Source: Coix lacryma-jobi var. lacryma-jobi
Taxonomy: Eukaryota > Streptophyta > Magnoliopsida > Poales > Poaceae
Direction of reading: 5' to 3'
DNA length: 64,000 nucleotides
NCBI GenBank assembly: GCA_009763385.1
Contig: CM019823.1
Coordinates: 45,012,222 to 45,076,221 of the forward strand
Positions 1 through 8,006 of this stretch are shown one piece after another; the first letter of the stretch is position 1, and every line of letters begins with the position of its first letter. The notes under the pieces were generated by a model, which did no database searches, had not been told where the DNA came from, and saw only the letters and a list, made by a program, of their open reading frames with translations. The position numbers and the translations under genes are program-made.

Positions 1-129
1 CCTCGTAGTCGTGCTAGGAATGGTTTTTCTGCTAACCGTTCTTTTGAGCAGCCGGCCCAACACTGGTATTACCCTTATTTCACTAACCCCAGTGTTGGAC
101 CGTATGCTCACCCTATGTCTTTCTATTGA
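1..129 (+). CDS. Copia C gag, C-terminal tail (partial)
   Basis: Frame 1 is open from the window edge to a TGA at 127-129. It reads as a Tyr/Pro-rich tail (YYPYF and PYAHPMSFY segments) of the kind seen at the end of SIRE-type gag. The protease and pol frame is a different reading frame, so gag and pol are not in one continuous frame here. Whether this reflects programmed frameshifting or a mutation cannot be told without the upstream sequence. Confidence 0.5.
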   Translation, partial: PRSRARNGFSANRSFEQPAQHWYYPYFTNPSVGPYAHPMSFY

Positions 130-3100
130 TGTAGGTAGACGGTTGGAGGACGTTTGGTTGGTGGATTCTGGTTGCTCGAGGCACATGACCGGAAACGCCA
201 AGTGGTTCTCCAGCCTTAGCCCGGTCGCCGGAAAGGAGTACATAACCTTCGGCGACAATAGTAAAGGTAAGGTATTGTCTCGTGGGACAGTGCGGGTTAA
301 TGAGCACTTTGTGTTGCGCGATGTTGCTCTTGTTTCTAACCTGCATTTTAACCTTCTTTCTGTTTCGCAACTTTTTGATGATGACTATGAGATTCGTTTC
401 AAACCGAACCTTAGTCGCATCTTAGATCCTCAAGGCGATCTTGTATGTCTGATTTCGCCCTTTGGGAAAGTTTTTCGTGCGAATTTTTCGGAGTCGTTTG
501 GATCTTCTCGCTGTCTTTTGGCTAGTCCTTCTTCTTCCGATCTTTGGAAGTGGCATAGGAGGCTCGGTCACTTAAGCTTCGACTTGCTTGCAAGACTTAG
601 CTCACTTGGCCTAATCCGAGGATTGCCCAAGCTTTCGATGGAGAAGGATCTAGTTTGCCATTCTTGCAGACATGGGAAGATGGTTGCCGCTCCCCACCAT
701 CCAGTGACTAAGGTCATGACCTCGCACCCCGGAGAGCTTTTACATATGGACCTTGTTGGTCCGGCTCGGGTGAGCTCGGTTGGTGGCAAGTGGTATGTTT
801 TGGTTGTTGTTGACGACTTTTCGAGATATTCGTGGGTCTTCTTTTTAGCTGAGAAGACCGAGACTTTCTCATTTGCTCGCAATCTGATTTTGCGTCTTCA
901 GAACGAGTTCCCTTTGAACTCGATGCGAGCTATTCGGAGTGATAATGGTTCCGAGTTTAAAAATTCGGATTTTGAGAAGTTTTGTAACCGCCTTGGTTTG
1001 GAGCATCAGTTTTCTTCCCCCTATACACCACCCCAAAATGGTGTTGTAGAGAGGAAGAATCGGACCCTTGTTGAGATGGCCAGGACGATGCTTGATGAGC
1101 ATAGGACTCCTAGGCGCTTTTGGGCCGAAGCTATGAACACTGCATGCTACATTTCGAATCGCATTTTTCTGAGAGCGTTTTTGAAAAAGACCTCTTATGA
1201 GTTGCGTTTTGGTCGCCAGCCCAAGGTGAGTTATTTTAGAGTCTTTGGTTGCCACTGTTTTATATTGAAAAAAGGCAACCTGGACAAGTTTGAGTCTCGT
1301 TCTTCTGATGGTGTGTTTTTGGGTTATGGCACTCACACTCGAGCTTATCGTGTACTTAACCTTGACACTAACCGAGTCATGGAGACATCAGATGTCACCT
1401 TCGACGAGACTCTTGTTTGTCCCTCTTCTCGTTTTGAGCGTGCAGGTGATCATGAGGTTGGAGAGCCTCTTTTCGATGACGAGGACGAGGGTGCTGAAGG
1501 TATAGATGATCCAGCACCCCCTCCACCAGCCGTGCCGCAAGGAGCGGCCTCGACGACGACTCACGGCCCCGACACTTCTTCTTCCTGGGGGCCGTGGGAT
1601 CCACCTCGCGCGGTACCTTTTGTACCCGGGGTGGAACCAGCTACTGTTGAGGGGGAGGTCACTTCTTCCCGGGAGGCGCCACGACACATCCAGCGCCAGC
1701 ACCCTCCTCAGCAGATGATCGGCGACATCGACGAGCGAGTTACTCGCTCCAGGTCACAGCACATCTCGCACTTTGCTCATTCTGCTTTTGTTGCGTCTTT
1801 TGAGCCCCGAGATGTTGGACACGCATTGACGGATCCGGATTGGGTCAATGCCATGCATGAGGAGCTAGAGAACTTTGAGCGAAATCGGGTTTGGGTTCTA
1901 GTGCCTCCACCTCCTGACTGTAAACCTATTGGGACAAAACGGGTATTTAAAAACAAGCAAGGAGAGGAGGGCCACATTGTGAGAAACAAGGCCCGGCTTG
2001 TAGCGAAGGGTTATAGTCAGAAGGAGGGGATAGATTATGAGGAGACCTTCGCTCCTGTAGCTCGTTTGGAGGCTATTAGGATACTCTTGGCTTATGCTGC
2101 ATCCATGGGTTTCAAACTTTTTCAAATGGATGTCAAGAGTGCCTTCTTAAACGGCTACATTGAGGAGGAGGTCTATGTCCAGCAACCCCCCGGTTTTGAA
2201 AATCCCAAGTTTCCAAACCATGTTTTTAAACTCCACAAAGCTTTGTATGGTTTGAAACAAGCCCCTAGAGCCTGGTATGAGAGATTAAAAACCTTTTTGC
2301 TAGCTAAGGGTTTTAAAATGGGATGTGTTGATAAAACGCTCTTTCTCCTCAAGCAAGGCAAAGATACTCTCTTGGTCCAAATTTACGTGGATGATATCAT
2401 TTTCGGTGGTTCTTCTCACGCTTTGGTTGCCAAGTTTGCAGATACTATGAGCAGGGAGTTCGAGATGAGCATGATGGGCGAGCTGACCTTCTTTCTCGGG
2501 TTGCAAATTAAGCAATCCCGAGAGGGGACGTTTGTGCACCAGGGCAAGTACACGAGGGACTTGCTGAAGCGGTTTGACATGGGTGAGGCCAAGCCTCTTC
2601 CGACGCCCATGTCGACGACGACTGCCCTGGATGCCGACACGGATGGAGAAGCAGTGGACCAGAAGGAGTACCGCAACATGATTGGATCGCTGCTCTACCT
2701 GACGGCGACACGGCCGGACATTCAGTTCGCCGTGTGCTTGTGCGCGCGCTTTCAGGCTTCGCCACGCACTTCTCACCGTCAGGCGGTGAAGCGCATATTC
2801 AGGTACCTTCGTTTCATGCCTGAGTTCGGGATTTGGTATTCTGCTTCCTCCACTCTCTCGCTTTGCAGTTATTCCGATGCCGATTTTGCTGGTTGTCGCA
2901 TTGAGCGCAAGTCCACTTCTGGGACTTGCCAGTTTATTGGGTCTTCTCTTGTGTCGTGGTCTTCTCGCAAGCAGTCTAGTGTCGCTCAGTCTACCACGGA
3001 GGCTGAATATGTTGCTGCGGCTAGCTGCTGTTCCCAGTTACTCTGGATGATGGCCACTTTGCGTGATTTTGGTTTGAGCTTTACTCGAGTTCCTTTGCTT

Positions 3101-3328
3101 TGTGACAGCACGAGTGCCATTAGCGTTGCTAAGAACCCCGTGCTTCACTCGAAAACCAAACACATTGATGTGCGCTTTCATTTCTTGCGAGACCACCAGG
3201 AGAAGGGTGATATCGACCTTCGCCATGTCGATACTCATCACCAATTGGCTGATATTTTTACCAAGCCTTTAGACGAATCAACCTTTAATCGGTTGAGGGG
3301 TGAGCTTGGTGTGTGTTTCCCCTTTTAG
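11..3328 (+). CDS. pol: Copia C pol polyprotein (protease, integrase, RT, RNase H)
   Basis: A 1105-codon open frame with all Ty1-copia domains in order. The protease active site DSGCSRHMTG is near residue 53, and a GAG-pre-integrase HHCC zinc region (WHRRLGH ... CHSCRHGK) near 180-223. The integrase core has the first catalytic Asp in LLHMDLVGP, the second in RSDNGSEF, and the Glu in PQNGVVERKNR. A Pro-rich linker covers residues 490-560. The reverse transcriptase has FQMDVKSAFLNG and the catalytic YVDD, and the RNase H has YSDADFAG and the STTEAEY motif. The last residues before the stop are GVCFPF. The first ~40 codons are probably not native, since that stretch overlaps the gag tail in another frame. 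All catalytic residues I can see are intact, so the enzyme could be functional. Order INT before RT defines the Copia superfamily. Confidence 0.97.
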   Translation: MLGMVFLLTVLLSSRPNTGITLISLTPVLDRMLTLCLSIDVGRRLEDVWLVDSGCSRHMTGNAKWFSSLSPVAGKEYITFGDNSKGKVLSRGTVRVNEHFVLRDVALVSNLHFNLLSVSQLFDDDYEIRFKPNLSRILDPQGDLVCLISPFGKVFRANFSESFGSSRCLLASPSSSDLWKWHRRLGHLSFDLLARLSSLGLIRGLPKLSMEKDLVCHSCRHGKMVAAPHHPVTKVMTSHPGELLHMDLVGPARVSSVGGKWYVLVVVDDFSRYSWVFFLAEKTETFSFARNLILRLQNEFPLNSMRAIRSDNGSEFKNSDFEKFCNRLGLEHQFSSPYTPPQNGVVERKNRTLVEMARTMLDEHRTPRRFWAEAMNTACYISNRIFLRAFLKKTSYELRFGRQPKVSYFRVFGCHCFILKKGNLDKFESRSSDGVFLGYGTHTRAYRVLNLDTNRVMETSDVTFDETLVCPSSRFERAGDHEVGEPLFDDEDEGAEGIDDPAPPPPAVPQGAASTTTHGPDTSSSWGPWDPPRAVPFVPGVEPATVEGEVTSSREAPRHIQRQHPPQQMIGDIDERVTRSRSQHISHFAHSAFVASFEPRDVGHALTDPDWVNAMHEELENFERNRVWVLVPPPPDCKPIGTKRVFKNKQGEEGHIVRNKARLVAKGYSQKEGIDYEETFAPVARLEAIRILLAYAASMGFKLFQMDVKSAFLNGYIEEEVYVQQPPGFENPKFPNHVFKLHKALYGLKQAPRAWYERLKTFLLAKGFKMGCVDKTLFLLKQGKDTLLVQIYVDDIIFGGSSHALVAKFADTMSREFEMSMMGELTFFLGLQIKQSREGTFVHQGKYTRDLLKRFDMGEAKPLPTPMSTTTALDADTDGEAVDQKEYRNMIGSLLYLTATRPDIQFAVCLCARFQASPRTSHRQAVKRIFRYLRFMPEFGIWYSASSTLSLCSYSDADFAGCRIERKSTSGTCQFIGSSLVSWSSRKQSSVAQSTTEAEYVAAASCCSQLLWMMATLRDFGLSFTRVPLLCDSTSAISVAKNPVLHSKTKHIDVRFHFLRDHQEKGDIDLRHVDTHHQLADIFTKPLDESTFNRLRGELGVCFPF

Positions 3329-4523
3329 ATGGGGGAAGCATTTTGAGATGTACAGACTGACTCTTTTATTTTGAGGTTCTTTTCTTTTGAGTTTCTTGAG
3401 TCTTTCCAATTGGTATCTTCCTTCTTTCAGTTTTGTGTCGGGCATACGCATTTACATTCTGAGCTTCATGTCTATATTCACTAGAATGTAATTATGCTCT
3501 TGTTAGTATTGCTCCGATACTTATGATGATGCTTGTAGCTTATGCTCTTTCTGATCACTGTTACATGTTATGAGCGAGCTATTTTTGGAATGGTGAATTA
3601 TGCCAAATATATATATAAATCTGAAAATGTTCACCATTGAGATATGCAACTAGCATGTGTAGGGTGTGTTGAGTCCATTCCTGCTTTTCATATATGCTAG
3701 GTTGCTATGTCTCTAGTTCTGAGTCATTCACTTGCTTGGTTGTTCATAACTTGCTTAAAATCTGAACCAAGTATTGTTGAATTGAAAAGATCGAGATGGG
3801 ATTGCTTGTCAACACCTCATGGTATTGAGACTGTTTCTCATTGCACCTTGAGTTAAACTTGAGCCATGTAGTGTATGACCGAAACCGTTGCTTTAAGCTT
3901 CTGATTGCTTCGGCATAGGCTTCGCACGGTTGAAAAGTTAGGCAATGACAAGCTTTCAACCTCTCGCAATCACATGCCAAAAATGAACTTGTGAATTCTT
4001 TTACCGCTGCAACTCCGATATGAATTTGAAATCACAAGTATATGCTTCATTCCTATGCATGATGATTGAACTTTGCTAGGGGTAGTTCACCTTGTATATA
4101 TGCTTAGCACTTGTTTGGATTCCTTCTATACATGTCTAGTGCTATTTTGATGGTGACTATCCTTTTGGCTTAAAACTGCTCACATGCTCATATGCTTCAT
4201 ATTTCGTATAAGTGATCAGTCTGAGCCTTTGCTATTTGAGTGCTTAATTGAGATGTTGGAGCTATACTGATTAGAGCATCTTTGCACTCTTTTGACTATA
4301 TACTTGAAGCTCCTAACTTGCATTTTGACTCCATATGCATTGTGGAAGGAGATCTTGTGTTCAGGGGGAGATTATGTGAAGGGAGTTGCTTCTCCGATAC
4401 CTTTTGGCCTTGATAAGTGCATTTTCAACTAGGGGGAGAAATTTATGCAAATCATATGCTCCTGTGTTGATCAACTAAGGGGAGAATCATTTGTCCTAGT
4501 TGCTTGCATTTGTCGAGGGGGAG

Positions 4524-4867
4524 TTTGCTAGTTGTGTTGAGCCGTTGCCTCTGTCTTGAGGGACTAGCAAACGCTCCTAGCTTTTCATGAGCTTTCATAA
4601 GCTTGTTCATTTGGCTTTCAATTGGTATCGTATGGTGTGCTTTCCCATTTGGTTTGGGTTGAATTCCAATTGGTTCGGAGTGATTTTCTTGCTAGTTGTG
4701 TTGAGCCTCTGTGCCTCTATCTTGAGGGACTAGCATTTTGCTTCTGTTGTCCTCCGATCTTCAATTGGTATCTGCTAGCGGTGTTGAGCCTGTTCTACCT
4801 CTTCTTGAGGGCTAGCTTTGCTTTGCTTGGTTGCGTCGAGCCGTTGCCCATGTCTTTGGGGACCAAG
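4524..4867 (+). repeat. Four diverged hairpin repeats with compensatory stems (Copia C 3' region)
   Basis: Four copies share a loop containing TTGAGCC near the 5' side and, in three copies, CTTGAGGG near the 3' side, closed by inverted repeats. Copy 1 (4524-4571) has TTTGCTAGT pairing with ACTAGCAAA. Copy 2 (4690-4735) has TGCTAGT with ACTAGCA. Copy 3 (4774-4816) has GCTAGC with GCTAGC. Copy 4 (4826-4867) has CTTGGT with ACCAAG. The stem sequence changes between copies while pairing is kept. Function is unknown. Confidence 0.75.
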
Positions 4868-5000
4868 TTTTCGCTTCATCCACTTGACCTTCTTTGGCTT
4901 TTGTTAGGCTTTTGGGTCATTTGGTTGGGTTTTCTCTTCTCACTCCTTCCTACCTCCTTCTTCTTATTCATGATTTGTTGTGGAGTTGACAATGCACTCA

Positions 5001-5013
5001 TCAAGGGGGAGAT
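5001..5013 (+). other. Polypurine tract of Copia C
   Basis: The purine run AAGGGGGAGA directly precedes the TG that starts the 3' LTR. In LTR retrotransposons this tract resists RNase H and primes plus-strand DNA synthesis. Confidence 0.75.
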
Positions 5014-5419
5014 TGCGGATACATGGGTGTATGCCGAGTCTCTGTGTGATGAGTGATTGTCAACGAAGATGATGCGCATGTTCTTTGGCTTGTGTTGTGC
5101 AGGTGTCGAGCACGGAGACAGTGATCGATGGCGGGTGAAGGTCAAGTTGCGACGTGCCGTGCCGACGGACCGGGCGCGATGAAGGATGGGCGTGCCGTGC
5201 GGCGGACGTGCCATGCCGATGTATCGGACGGTGAAGGGCGGACGTGGACTTGGACTGATGGACTGGAGGCCGGAGGATCAGCTGTGATGGCTGGCAGCCT
5301 GCGACAGCGACAAGCGGAGAAGTGCGATCATGTCGGTGGAAGGGGTGCACAGGCGGTGCATCCCCTCTACGACGCCGGTTTGTTGGTAGAGCCCGGGAAA
5401 AACCAACGGTGGACGGTTT

Positions 5420-5672
5420 CCAGGTTTGGGCCTCAAAACCTGGGTGCTGGGTTTCCAGGTTGAGCCACAAAACCTGGGCGTGACGGTTTCCAGGTTGAGC
5501 CTCAAAACCTGGGCGTGGGCCGGTTTCCGAGTTTGGGCCTCAAAACTCGGGCGCTGAGGGTTTCCGAGTTTGGGCCACAAAACTCGGGCTGGAGGCTGGT
5601 TTCCCGGTTTGGGCCTCAAAACCGGGGGCTGATGGAAAAGGCTGGTTTCCCGGTTTGGGCCACAAAACCGGG
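5420..5672 (+). repeat. Seven-copy hairpin array with covarying stems in Copia C U3
   Basis: Seven 23-24-nt units lie at 5420-5443, 5455-5477, 5490-5512, 5527-5550, 5564-5587, 5603-5626 and 5649-5672. Each is a 7-8 bp stem closing a loop containing GGGCCTC, GGGCCAC or the GAGCC versions. Units 1-3 have CCAGGTT pairing with AACCTGG, units 4-5 CCGAGTTT with AAACTCGG, and units 6-7 CCCGGTTT with AAACCGGG. Stem bases 3-5 differ between groups, and the opposite arm changes to match each time. Loops alternate CTC/CAC, suggesting growth by dimer duplication. Confidence 0.9.
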
Positions 5673-5864
5673 GGTGCAGAGTGGTGGCGGCACGTGGCGG
5701 CGATCTGAAGGTTGCGTGGAGGCGACGCGGAAGACCGTGCGGGCGTGGCCGTCGGATCTACCTACCACCAGCGGGTGGACCAGATTAGCCTTAGGGTTTT
5801 CCTGGCCCGCTCTGTAATTAGAGTAGAGAGGGGTAGAGTAGGAAATAGACTTAGGCTAGGTTAG

Positions 5865-5870
5865 TATAAG
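5865..5870 (+). promoter_or_regulatory. TATA-like element of Copia C LTR
   Basis: TATAAG inside TTAGTATAAGTAG, followed about 30 bp downstream by a pyrimidine-rich CCCTCCTCCC start-like region. It is the best core-promoter candidate in this LTR. Confidence 0.5.
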
Positions 5871-6471
5871 TAGTCCAGGGGAGACACCCTCCTCCCTATC
5901 TCAGTTTTAGCTATTTCAGTTAGTGCCTTCATTTGCTAGGGTTTCCCACTCTCCCATCCCTGCTTTAGCTAGTTGAGATCCGCAGAGAGACTCCACTCTG
6001 TGTACTGTTGATTTGAGGAAGTGAGGCCGTATCCTCACCTTGGAGCACTGATCGATGGCTTGATTTGCGTCCTTGATTCGAGTTCGTGGCTGTGATTTCC
6101 GTTTTACTTGTGTTCTTCGCGGAATCCTTTTGCTCCACGATTTTCCCGTCGCTTGATCTCTTTGCTCGGTTCATCTTTTGCAATTCCGTTTGAACCAAGT
6201 TGTTCTAGATCGTGAGGCACTTCTTTCCACCGAAGGAATCATCCTCTAACCTCACGGTCTAGGAGATCGATCGATTTTTCGTTTCGGGTCACTTTTCCTC
6301 CCTTCCCCCGAAATTCTTCGATTCACCGATTTGGAGTTAGGTTCGAGCCATGATCTCTTAGAGATAGCTCACTAACCTCCTTGTGACTTCACTCATCAAG
6401 TTTGATCCCTAGAGGATTTGTTTTGGGTGAGTTCTAGTCGAATCGGTGGACGAACAGTGAATTCGCGGGGT

Positions 6472-6941
6472 GACCGGACGCTGCCTCGGGTTGACCGGAC
6501 GCACCAGTCGAGCGTCCGGTGGTTGAACTTTTTGTGCAAAGTCTTTGTGCTTGACCGGACGCACGCGACCGGACGCTCTGCATTTTGGGTGACCGGACTC
6601 GCCTCAGTTACTGTTCACTGCGCGTGTTTGATTCTGACCGGACGCAGGTGAACCGACCGGACGCTCTATCTCACAGAGTCCGGTCAGTTCCAGAGAGCTC
6701 CGAAAATCGTTTTCGCTCGACCGGACGCGTCCGGTGCTCACCGACCGGACGCAGGCAGAGTCCGGTCAGTGCTTTTCTGCGCAGTCTCGTGTGTTCTTGT
6801 TTGCTTCTGACCGGACGCACTGGTCTCGACCGGACGCTCTGTACTCGTGAGTCCGGTCGCGAACAGTAAGGTTCCAGAGCCGATTTTTGTTGACCAGACA
6901 CGTCCGGTCCCTGCTGACCGGACGCTGGCCAGAGTCCGGTC
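6472..6941 (+). repeat. GACCGGACGC / GAGTCCGGTC word array in Copia C R/U5
   Basis: About 17 copies of GACCGGAC-type words or their complement lie in 470 bp (for example 6472, 6493, 6553, 6567, 6636, 6655, 6719, 6743, 6809, 6828 and 6916 forward; 6512, 6676, 6759, 6849 and 6932 reverse). Several forward/reverse pairs form 8-bp stems (6655/6676, 6743/6759, 6828/6849, 6916/6932). At 6720-6735 the two fuse into a perfect 16-bp palindrome, ACCGGACGCGTCCGGT. The array lies downstream of the TATA element, so it would be in the transcribed leader. Confidence 0.85.
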
Positions 6942-7211
6942 GATCCAGTTTCGCGCATTTTCGTTCGCGGCTCGTTCGTTCGTTGACGGATTTGATTTCG
7001 GTCTTTTGCGTTGGCTTTCTAGGGTTGTCTAGTGTCCCGCTGTGCTTCTAGGAAGCATCCACCCTACATCTAGGGTCGTGGACATTAGCAAGCTCTAGGT
7101 TTTGCTTTTGGGGTTGAGTTTGGGACAGTGGCATCTAGTTTCCGAAAGGAAATTTTGAAGCTCCCATTCACCCCCCCTCTGGTCGCTTTCGGGTAGCTTC
7201 TCGGTCCTTCA

Positions 7212-7682
7212 AAGCTTCATCTTCATCACTCCAGAAGGGATGTGATGTGCACGGAAAGCTGTGCGGAACTCTTCCCAGGTCAACTGATGGCCCTCTGGCT
7301 GGGCAGCCAACAGGTTGGCATACTAAGCGCTTGCGGGACCACGAAGCTGCTGAGAAGCGAACCTGGGCTTCTGGGTGTCGGTGCAGTGGAGAAGACCAAA
7401 CTTCTGCTCCATGGTGCGGAGCCAATCATCAGCTTCAAGGGGTTCCTCAGCCTTGGTAAAGATCGGTGGACGGGTTTCGGTGAAATCCACATATGTGGTC
7501 TCGTTGTTGATGTTGCGGCGACCACGGTGGCCATTGTTCTGCTGCCCTTGGTTTTGAGCCATCAGGTTAGCAGCGGCTGCCAAGGCTGCGATGGCATCTG
7601 CTAGTGTAGCAGGTACAGGTGGAGGGTTTGGAAGGTCAGCCTCCTGAGAACTTCTAGCTCCAGTGCGAGTGTTCACAGGCAT
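7212..7682 (-). pseudogene. gag: Gypsy A gag, N-terminal half, interrupted
   Basis: The frame opens at an ATG (7680-7682) with MPVNTRTGARSS. It has an Ala/Gln-rich N-terminus and then the conserved Ty3-gypsy gag block (RRPPIF-type motif, EADDWLRTMEQKF, LLHCTDTQKP, SQQLRGPASA). At about residue 120 a TAG replaces the Trp-Trp codons expected after GPASA in this family. After it the frame carries on with recognisable gag sequence (AAQPEGHQLTWEEFRTAFRA) until Copia C interrupts it at 7211/7212. The copy is therefore broken twice, by a nonsense codon and by the insertion. Gag would form the particle and bind RNA. The ATG follows the H3-mimic ORF by about 256 bp. Confidence 0.88.
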
Positions 7683-7938
7683 CTGTTAAGTAACTTGGAA
7701 CTTAGCATCCATTGATTAAGTTCTGAAAACAACTGACTGAAAAACTTCACTGATACAAAGGTAGATGATTGATAAAGATGACTGACAGATAACAACAGAC
7801 TGATAAGGGGAAAAGATACGAAAAGAAAGATACAGACCCGACTTAACAAAAGACAGACTATCGCCCCCAAACCTAGACTAAGGGTTTTGGTAAGCAGGTG
7901 GTACAGACACACGGGATCTCCATCCTCTAACAACGAGT
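7683..7938 (-). other. Spacer between the H3-mimic ORF and gag of Gypsy A
   Basis: About 256 bp with no gene. It separates the stop of the upstream ORF from the gag ATG and is AT-rich. How gag would be translated from a downstream position (reinitiation, internal entry or splicing) is not evident. Confidence 0.5.
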
Positions 7939-8001
7939 CTAGTCTTCATTGATGATCATGTCGTCGTCGTCGTCTTCCTCGAGGATGAGCTCAGGCTCAA
8001 C
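7939..8001 (-). CDS. Gypsy A H3-mimic ORF, C-terminal segment
   Basis: The last 20 codons and stop of the ORF that starts at 14169, separated from its first 180 codons by solo LTR B. The segment reads VEPELILEEDDDDDMIINED and then TAG. With one copy of the TSD removed, both parts are in the same frame (540 nt plus 63 nt). The acidic run suggests a histone-chaperone-like or disordered tail. Confidence 0.75.
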   Translation of the reverse strand, partial: VEPELILEEDDDDDMIINED

Positions 8002-8006
8002 CTCCT

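Larger units (their letters stand above)
3329..5013 (+). other. Copia C 3' non-coding region
   Basis: About 1.7 kb between the pol stop and the 3' LTR, AT-rich with no convincing gene. It contains several polypurine-like tracts (AGGGGGAG at 4363, 4431, 4515, and a shorter one near 4479) before the final tract at 5004-5011. It also holds a four-copy inverted-repeat array (4524-4867) described separately. Long 3' regions, sometimes with an envelope-like ORF, are known in the SIRE lineage. I see no credible env-like protein here. Confidence 0.7.
1..7211 (+). mobile_element. Copia C: SIRE/Opie-type Ty1-copia retrotransposon, 5' part outside window
   Basis: The element runs left to right and enters the window near the end of gag. 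In order it holds the gag tail, an open pol, a long 3' non-coding region, a polypurine tract and the complete 3' LTR (5014-7211). The U5 end, with a C-run followed by CTCT and GGTCCTTCA, matches the U5 end of Copia D, so both are the same broad lineage. The right edge cuts the gag gene of Gypsy A at 7211/7212. The expected 5-bp TSD (AAGCT, 7212-7216) cannot be confirmed because the left flank is outside the window. An open pol and being nested inside Gypsy A argue that it is one of the younger insertions here. Confidence 0.93.
5014..7211 (+). repeat. Copia C 3' LTR (about 2.2 kb)
   Basis: It starts TGCGGATAC straight after the polypurine tract and ends GGTCCTTCA, where the interrupted Gypsy A gag frame begins, giving TG...CA termini. 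A TATA-like TATAAG at 5865 sets U3 as roughly 5014-5895 and R/U5 as the rest. U3 contains a seven-copy hairpin array and R/U5 a dense array of GACCGGACGC words. The C-run near 7170 is shared with the U5 end of Copia D. The partner LTR is outside the window, so the left boundary rests on the polypurine tract. Confidence 0.85.

Noticed and set aside
5515..5817. ORF with repeated FPSLGLKTR / FGPQN peptides
   Set aside because: It is only the translation of the U3 hairpin array.
6472..6941. CRISPR-like look of regularly recurring short repeats
   Set aside because: Spacing is irregular, both orientations are mixed, and the context is a plant retrotransposon LTR.
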